Shown in pieces: positions 46,401-55,400 of a DNA stretch of 64,000 bases. The stretch comes from Dasypus novemcinctus (lineage: Eukaryota > Chordata > Mammalia > Cingulata > Dasypodidae): assembly GCF_030445035.2 (NCBI RefSeq), contig NC_080677.1, positions 28,655,513 through 28,719,512 of the forward strand. Direction: 5' to 3'. Numbering within the stretch: position 1 is the first letter of the stretch; each line of letters opens with the position of its first letter. The position numbers and the translations under genes are program-made. The notes under the pieces are model-generated. The model made no database searches, was not told the DNA's origin, and saw only the letters and a list, made by a program, of their open reading frames with translations.

Positions 46401-49400
46401 GGTGCAGTGTCCCCTCCTGGGACCCTCCCTCCACCAGGGATATTGACACACTGAGCCACTGCCCAGACAATGGCAACTTTGACCATGGGTTGGCTAAGGA
46501 GCAGCAGGGAAGTCTGGATGCCACCAGCTGGGAGAAGAGCAGAGTGGGGACACCTAGCCTCTGTGGGTAAATCTCCAGGGGGTCTCTGAGCTAGAGCTCA
46601 GTGGGAGGGGAGGGGAGGAGAAAGGCAGAAATGGAGATGGAAATCCAGGTCCCCACTCAATGTTATTGTGTCAGTCAGCCAAAGGGGTGCTGATGCAAAA
46701 TATCAGAAATCTGCTGGCTGTTATAAAATGTATTTATTTGGGGTAGGAGCTCACAGTTACCAGGTTATAAAGCATAAGTTACTTCCCTCACCAAAGTTTA
46801 TTTTCATGTGTTGGAGCAAGATGGCTGCCAATGTCTGCCAGGGTTCAGGCTTCCTGGGTTCCTTCCTTCCAGGGTCTTGCTTCTTCCTGGGCTCAGGGTT
46901 CCTCTCTTCCTGGAGCTTGCTTCTCTTTCCTCTCTGAGCTTACTTCCCAGGGCTCCAGCTTAAGGCTTCAGTATCAAACTCTGACATCAAAATTCCAACA
47001 TTAAGAACCCTCAGCTCTGTCCTTTGCCATGCTTTTTATCTGTGAGTCCCTACCCACCAAGGGGCGGGGACTCAACACCCTAATGATATGGCCCAATCAA
47101 AGCCCTATTCATAACTTTATCATGCCCAGGTACAGACCAGATTACAAACATAATTCAATATCTATTTTTGGAATTCATAACCATATCGAACTGCTAGTTA
47201 TGAAATGAGCTGCCCTAGAGTAAGAGGGCTGCCTTGGAAGTAGTGAGCCTTCTGCCAAAGGGGTGTTCAGGCAGAGACCCCAGTGCTGGGAGGCAGCAGG
47301 GGACATGCCCAATGGAGGTGGGTGGGCACTTGATGACCTCTAAGTTTGCAGAGGACACAGAGTTTCCAGAAGCTAATGAGATCCCACCAAGGCCTAATGG
47401 GGAGTTGCTGGGCAGATTCAGCCTAGATCCTTGAGCCCTTCTTTCAAGTCCCCCCCTCCCTGGAAGCTTCTCCACCCATCAGCATTCCCAGGCAAATAAA
47501 CCAAGCTTTTGGCAGCCAGCAAGGCGAGTCAGGCAGTGGACTCCCTTCCTGGGTGCAGAAGGCTCAGTTCAGAGAAAGGCAGGAGTTTGGGGCAGGAAAG
47601 GCGCCCGCCTCCACATCTGCTGGCTTTATGCCACTGCTGGCACCTGGCACATGGAGTGGCAGCTCCGCACCACACAGGAACATGTGGTACCAGGGCCCGC
47701 TGCCCGGCTCTCCCTGTGTGCACAGACCTGCTGCACACTCAGCTCTGCCCAGCAGCCCTGACAACATGGGGACCTAGAAGGAGGAGTAGAGCCAGGGCTT
47801 GCCCTCGGGGAGCCCCATCTGACTGGGGAGACCAGGGCCACCAGGCAGAGCAGGGTGGGCAGGGTGGGCAGCGGGGCAGGCACTATCCACAAAGGTCTTT
47901 GGGAAAGGGGCAGCCCTGGCGTCTGGGTCTCAGGAAGGGTCAAGCCAGGGGACCCTGGGCCCAAATCTGGGGACTTGCCCAGGCTCCAGCTCAGCAGGGC
48001 TGCCCACGGGCACCCCCTCTTTGCAGGTGCTGGTTTGGCAAGGAGCCAGGTGACCTGGTGGACTACATCTACCAAGGCCCCATCATCCTTGTGCTCCTGG
48101 TAGGTCGGCAGTGGGGCAGGAATGGGGCTGGGGCGGGGGAAAGCAGCAGAGGACCCACCGAGGCAGAGGCACTGGGGTGTGGCCCTCCACACACACTTGG
48201 GCACGCTGCCCTGTGTACGTGCCACCCACTTCCTGAATCTCTCTTCCCCTCACTCTGGGGCAGCCCCCTCCCCTCTCTGGACCTCAGATCCTCTCTCCAG
48301 GCATGAGGGGGTCTGACTCGCGGGTTCCTAGTGCCCTACAATGCTGAGACAGCCAAGCAAGAGGGAAGATGGTGGCAAGAGAGGGGTGTGGGGGCTTCTC
48401 TTCAGCCCAGGCAACAGCCCCTGCCGCCAGCAACCACCCTGTGGGGCACAGCCCACCGCCCCCAGCCGGAGCAGCCCTACCAGAAGGAAGGTAATGAGGC
48501 AATTGTACCTTGTCCAGCTCCCCGCCTTTTGCAAAATGTATTCACATGTGAGGTATAATTGCTGCCACATCTTTAGTCCACAACGGAGCCTTAATTAAGG
48601 TAGAGTTTATGTAGAGGCTGCATTCTGCAAAAAAATGAACCCATTATATATCATACATTTTAAAAAACAGCATACAAAAAAGCCCTCTGAGAAATTGGCA
48701 TTTACGTAAGACTTATTTCAGGCTTGGTAATTTCAGGCTCCTGCATATACCAGCTTCCTTAAAGGGCCACCAGCTCCTTGTGGGAAAAGAGAGAGCCCTC
48801 CTCCTCTCGCACACAGCAGGTGCCTAATGGAGGGTTTCTCTCATCTCCATTGGAGACGATCACAGTTTATCCTTTCTATTTCCTTCCTCTCCTTCTTTTT
48901 GTGACATCTTCAGTGTCCTTGACACCCAAGAACGGGAGATGACTAGGAAGGTTTTTACCCACTGCCTGCAATCTCACCCTCAGGGTCTCATTCATTTCAG
49001 AGATGAACATAGTCCTTACCGGCAATTAGTGGAGGGAGGATTGTCCTTGGAGCTCCCAGCTGCAGTGAGTCACTCCTCAGTGTGAACGGAGAGCCCAGGA
49101 GCTCCCTCTCTTCCCAGCCAGCTGCTGAGAGCCCACCCTAGAGAGCTAGGGGTTTCAGTGAGGTTGAGACTCAGCCCAGGAAGGCTGACCTGGATGGGGA
49201 ACCCATGGCGGTGGAGAGCGAGCCCCAGCAGTAAGCTGAACCTGTGGAGAGAATGCGGTGTAGAAGGGATTTCAAGACCAACTCCCTGGCTTCCTCTTCC
49301 ATGACCTTCTCTGCTTCCTCTCCCTCCTCTCAGCTCAATAGCCCTTTGCTAGTGCTTCCCCAACAAGCATTGCCATATTCCAAGGCGAGCCCTTCCAGAA

Positions 49401-52400
49401 GCTCTATCTTCCTTACTTCCAATCCTCATCCTCAGTGCTCAAGAGATGTAGGGAAGATGCTCTCCATTTGCAGATGAAAAAGCCGAGAGAGATGAAATGG
49501 CTTGGCCAAGGTTGTCGACTAACAGGTGGCTAAGCTGAGCTTCAGAGACAGGTGTCACCCAGCACCGCCTGCTGTCCCCCTGGTGGGATACATGCTGGGT
49601 GTCCCTGCCACCACTGTCCTCCCCAGCGGTTCACAGCTCCATTCTGCTGCTGGGAAACACTCGCTGATTTCTGGTTCTGGGAAGTGAGTTGGCTGGTTGA
49701 CCTCTCACTGGTTGTTATCACTATTTTTCTCCTGGCAAAGGTATGCGGCGTTTACTGAGCTCTCCCTGGGCCAGGCACCAAGCTTCTTGCTATGCCAACC
49801 TTCCATGTGGGAAAGCAGGCTGTCCCCAGAGTACAAATGAGGAAGTGCAAGCTCAGGGGGTTTAATCAACTTGCCCAAGGCCATGGAAATGCCAATTAGA
49901 GCAGCCAGAATTAGAACCCCAAGACCAGGACATGGTGCAGAGAGTTCGTTTGGGAGGTGATCCCAGAAAGCATGGTGAGGGGTGGGGAGAGAAGACAGGG
50001 AAGGGAGAAAAGCCACTCAAGGGTGGGATAATGAGCAGGTTACTGCATGGACAACCAGGGCGCCATCTCGCTGCGGCACCTCTGAGGAGCCATGTAGAGG
50101 AACCACCCTCCTGAGCCCCATTCCCCATCGGGGAGGTTGCTCCAGGGACATTAAATATCCCACACTTCCAGGCTGCCCTGTTTGGGGGCTGAGCAAGTTC
50201 CCAGGCATGAAAGAGACCCTTCAGGCTGAGAACTGTCCCCTGCAGCCACAGGTGACCAGAGGTGGGCCCAGGAGACTCAGGCGGGTGTCAACAGGCCCGT
50301 CTAAGTCTGGAATACTTCATTCCATGGAGCAAGTCTCCCAGCTGCCCGTTTCCAAATGCAGATTCCATGGCCCCCCGATCTGTCACTGGGGATCTCTGGG
50401 GTGAGCCCAGGACCTGCATTTGTCACGAGCCCCCCAGTGCCTTAGCTGTGCACACTCTAGATCCAGACCCCCGTGTCCTGGGGCCCCTGGGTGGGCTCGC
50501 TGCCCAGCAGCGCTGTGTGTTGTCCAGGCCTCCTCCTTGGCCCAGCCAGGGCGGCACACAGCAGGACTCGGGACTTGTGCGGGGAACGCAAATGTCCTGC
50601 CTAGGACGTGCCAACAGGAAAGGAAATGTGCAGGCCTCCAGTGGAGGACCGGTCTCCTAGGGGCTGTGAAAGAGACTGGATGGCGGGCTGCCAGGGGCAC
50701 CCTGAATTCCAGCTTGTGGGGGCCCTGGGGGCCGAGTCACCAGGCTCCACAGACTGACCTGGGATGGACAGGCCATGCTACAGGGCCTCGGGGGCGTGCT
50801 GGAGAGAGAGCTGAGAGCAGGGGAGGGCGTGCAGACAGGCCCGAAACCCGCTGTGGCACCCCATGAAACCTAGACAGCCGGCGGGGAGGGCTGCGGAGGA
50901 CACCCAAGGGCTGGGACCTCCTCTCCCACCCAGGATTGAAGGAGAGAGGACTGGAGTCTGAAGCCAAGGAGGGAGAGATGAGCCAGAGCACCCAACCCCC
51001 CACCTCCTCCCTCCCTCTTTTTCTCCTTCCCTTCTGCAAATGTGGAGACAGTGAAGGTGTGGGAACGAGGAGGGGTCCCGCAAGCACCCTCCGGTGGGAT
51101 TGGAGGAAGGTGACCGGGTGCCGCGAGCCCTGGAGGTCAAGAACCAGCGGGCAGGGGTCTTTCTGTTTGTCCTGGCTTCACCTCCTGAGCCGTGGCCCTG
51201 GAGGAAGTGTGAGCAGAGTGGGCGGAGGGCTGAGCAGGGCTGGGAGGCCCCTGGGATCTGTGGCGTGGTCCTGGGGGGAGTGCTGTGCCCTCCCGGAGCC
51301 TCTGTTTCCCATCTCTAACGTGGGGTGGCCAATCCTTGCCTCCTGGGGTGACAGGGAGGACAGTGAGGACGAGGTGGGCCCGGGACGCCCTGACAACAGC
51401 TGTTCCTCTGGCACCTGGAGCCACAGGTGCAGGTGGGTCCTCCCAGCACTGGCCTTCTAGCTCAGATCCCTGGCTTAGAGCTCCTGAAAGTCGCACGTGT
51501 CACCAGGCCTGGCATTTCATTAGCTCCTGCTGGAGCAGCAGCATGGTGTAGGGGTTAGGAGAGGACACTGAAGCGAGCTGCTCCGGCTCAAGTCCTGACA
51601 CCAACCTGGACTAAGCCTGTGCCATGGGCAAGTTATGTAGCCTATTTGAACCTCGGCTTGCATAACTGTAAAATGGGAATAATAATCATCCCTGCCTCAC
51701 AACGAGGCTGCTTGACGAGCAGTTATGAAGTTTGCAGAGCAAGGCCTGGACCTGCGGAAGTCCTCCTTCATGTCAGCTAGCACTGGCCTCCCGCGTGCAG
51801 GGTGGTAGTGACTGTAATGTCCCCAACCCCTGGGTCGGAGAATGCCCACGGCCGATACCCACCACCACCTGCCAGGCCTCGAGCACTGGGAAAAACTGGG
51901 CAGGGCGATGCAAGGTCGTGCCTTCTCCAGAGAAGCTTCTGCAGAGGTTCTTGCACCCCTCGGCCCCTGCCCTGCTCAGAGACCCCACAGGCAGGCCACC
52001 CTGGGAACATCCAGGCTGCAAGGGCCTGCAGGTGCTTGTTCTAGAAGGAAGTGGCATTTACTGTTTGGGCTCTCAGCTTGCTCCAGGACCCTCTCCAGCC
52101 TGCTGACGCCTTAGTCACCACCCTCTGCCACTCAAGCCTCCATCAGGCCCAGCTCCCTTGGATTTCCTCTGCTTGGAATGCTCTCCCACCCCTCACTCTT
52201 CACCAGCTGACAGCATCCGTCCTTCAGGTCTCAGCCCATGGGCCATTTCTTCACACACCTTTCTGGCCCTTTAGCAAAGGTGCATCCCTACCCCCCCCCC
52301 CCCCGCCACCTCCACCCCCACTAAGCCATAGGGTCTCTGATAGCAGGGGCCAGGTCTGTCTCAACCACGTCTCTATCTCTAGTGCCAGGTCAGAGCCTGG

Positions 52401-55400
52401 CATAGGGAGTGTTGACTCATTGAATAAATGACGGACAGATTGAATGAATGAATGAATGAATGAATACAAAATCTAGAAACCAGTCTCTGTATACGATCAC
52501 TGTGCTCAGTGAGGAGCTGGAGATTTTTGGGGGGATGGAAGTAGGAGTTAGGGTGGGGAAAGGTGGAGTTCAAGAATGGGGAGCTGAAGAGCTCAGTATG
52601 AGCTGGGATGAAGGAAGGAAGGAGGGCCTGAGGAGGGGCAGGTGCAGATGCGATAAAGAGAGAGGCTGGAAACCATCTCAAAAGGAAAGAGTACCTGGGC
52701 CCCCCTCCCCCCGGTGCAGGCTGCACAGGCCCAGGCTGTGGGAGGGGCAAGTGTCACCAGCACCTGCGCAGGTGAGGACAGGGGCAAGGCCTTGTCTTCC
52801 AGACCCTCCACAAGGATCCTGCCTGCCTCCCTGGCACTTCTGTCCCTGCCCTTGCCGTGGCACACAGAACAGGACCCTGCACCCAGGGCACGCTCAGGAA
52901 CTGCTTGTTGGCTGGCCAGCTGTTAAATGGGGAAATGGGGGGCGGGGGTGGATAGATAAATTGATGAATGGGTGGTTGAGTGGAAGGATGGATGAAAGAA
53001 TGTTTGGATAATTAAATGAATTGGTCGGTGGATTGATGGATGATGCGTGAATAAAATTCAATGCAGAGAAATGTGGCAGAAATGAGAACACATTTAGATT
53101 CCAACAATCTCTACTCCCAGGGATGTCAGGAAGAATCTGAAAAGGCCAAGTAGTTTGAATCACTTGTCTGAGAAAATTAGGATTGACCTTGTGTATTAAA
53201 GTAACCTGTGCCCTGTGATCCAAGTGAATTTACTGAAGCCCAGGTAGCTAGAGATTAGATAAGCCTTAGGGGAAAGAAGGGGACTGAAGGGTGGCTGAAG
53301 GCTTCCCACTCGCATACCCCTGTGTGGCTGGGAGGAAGCTGGTCCTCTCCTGCCCCCAGGTTCATCCTCAAGCTTGGGGGTCCTGACTGGCTCATGATGC
53401 CACCTGGGATCCGAGACTTAAGAGGACCCAGCACAAGCTTAAGAAGTGATGGAAGCTCTAGACAGTGTTCAAGGAAGTCCGTGTGTGTGCATGACTGCAT
53501 ACATATGCACATAACTGCACGTGTGTACACATGCACCAGTAGACAGCCCTGGGCTTGTGTGCCTCCTCCACTGGGCCCGTGGGCACACTTTTTTAGGAGA
53601 GAGTCCCAGTGTGTCGGGCACACACATTCCAGCCTGCTCACACTCGGGGACAGACATCGAGAAACACAGGCAGGAATGTGCCCACAGACACATGCTCACA
53701 CGTAAACACCTTCTCGGAGGCAAGCACACACACCAGTGTAGAGGACAGACTCACAAACACACAGGAGCTTACAGAGTCACACAGACAAGCCGATCGGGTG
53801 AACAGACACCTCACAGGCCCGCCCAAGACCCCCACACACCAGGAAGCCGACTCAGGCGCCCACGTGGGCAGGTTCCAGGAGGGAGGGCGGTGACACTGAG
53901 AGGAGGCGGGGAATGAAGATAAATGAGGCCTCCGGGAGCCTGGAGTCCACCCATCAGCCATTCATCTTCATTGCCTCTGGGGTGCTTGCGAAGGCTCGGG
54001 AGGTTTTTTCCCTTAGCTCAGGGGACCGGATGGTGAGAAATGAATCACTTGTTGGGCAACTGAGATAGTAATCTCTCCTTCGGGCCTAGCTGGCCCCACC
54101 TGGGTAGGGCTGTCCTCAGTCAAAAGGGCCTCAGGTTGACCTACAGTAGTGACAGAGGGAGGGCCTCCCAGACACCCTCAGTCAACAGATGGGGACATGG
54201 AGGCAGGCCAGCAAGGGTCCCGGGCCCACCCACCAAGCCGTGCAGAACCCTTGGTCCCAGCGCGTGGGGTCTCTGAGCCGGGCAGAAGGTCTGGGGACTT
54301 CCTGAGGAGTGGCGCCCTCAGGAAGAGTGGCCTTTGTTACTGTTCCCTGCCTCGCCAGGCTCCTGTGCCAGGGAACTGGGCAGGTGGGGGTGTCTACCTG
54401 GCCAGGGAGAAGCTGAGGCTTTGGGACTGATGCTGGGGTGGCTGGGGTGGGGTGGGGGTGGGGTGAGTTTTCAGTAGGTGGGGGGGGTGTCCTTCAGCGC
54501 AACCCCAATTCACGGCCCTTCCTCTTCCCCTGTCTGCCGCCCTCCCTCCAGATCAATTTTATATTTCTGTTCAACATCGTCAGGATCTTAATGACCAAGT
54601 TAAGAGCATCCACCACATCCGAGATGATCCAGTACAGGTAAGCGGACAAGTGCCTTGACCCCCAGCCGGGAAGAGCCGAAGAGGCCGTGGGGGCCATGCC
54701 CCTGCCTCCACGCAGGACCCCCGAGGTCCTACCCCAGGGAGCCCAGGCAAGTTCCTGGCGGAAACGCCTGCAGAGCCCGCTGCCCACCTGAGAGGGGCCT
54801 GCCGCGCGGGCTCAGCCCCCCTCCCCGCCCGCACCCCAGGAAGGCGGTGAAGGCCACCCTGGTGCTGCTGCCCCTGCTGGGCACCACCTACATGCTCTTC
54901 TTCGTCAACCCCGGAGAGGACGACCTGTCGCAGATCGTGTTCATCTACTTCAACTCCTTCCTGCAGTCCTTTCAGGTGGGGCGAATGGCCCGCCGCGGGG
55001 TGGGGCCGCGGGGGGCCGCAGGGCGCCTGCCTGACCTGGTGTACAGCCGTCAGGCCCGGGACGCGCGCACGCAGGGTCATTCGTGCACACGCGCGTACGC
55101 AAGCACGCGCATTCGCGGAGCCCGAGCCTCCAGGACTGGGCCCTGACCTCCGTCAGCCCCCACCCCAGGCTCAGGTGCGCCCAGCCCCGACAGGTGTTGT
55201 GCGGTTTCAGGGCAGCCGCGGCCAAGGGCCCTGATGAGGCGGTGCGGTACTGAGGAGGCCGGAGGGGACAGGCCGGAGGCTGGAGGCCAGAGGCCCGGCT
55301 CTGCGGGTGCCCCTGGTGCGCCTGCGCCAAGGGGCGGGGCCTGTGGAGCCAGAACCCCGCCCAGTCCTGGCCCTCTGGGCTCGGCGCTCCGCCCCCCTGC

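Larger units (their letters stand above)
48100..54551 (+). other. CRHR2: CRHR2 intron 10
   Basis: 6.4 kb. It contains MIR pieces (about 49460-49530, 49750-49925, 51540-51730), an L2 3' end, a C run (52291-52304), degenerate TGGA-type repeats (about 52945-53045), CA-rich sequence (53480-53830) and a G-rich tract near the exon 11 acceptor. No exon is recognised. Confidence 0.7.

Noticed and set aside
47509-48306. A 265-codon open frame containing exon 10
   Set aside because: It shares the exon 10 frame, but the flanking residues are intron read-through; clean acceptor and donor sites bound the real exon.
53480-53830. CA-rich region taken for a possible structured array
   Set aside because: Units are irregular CA and hexamer-like words without constant spacers; it is degenerate simple sequence, not an array of any system.
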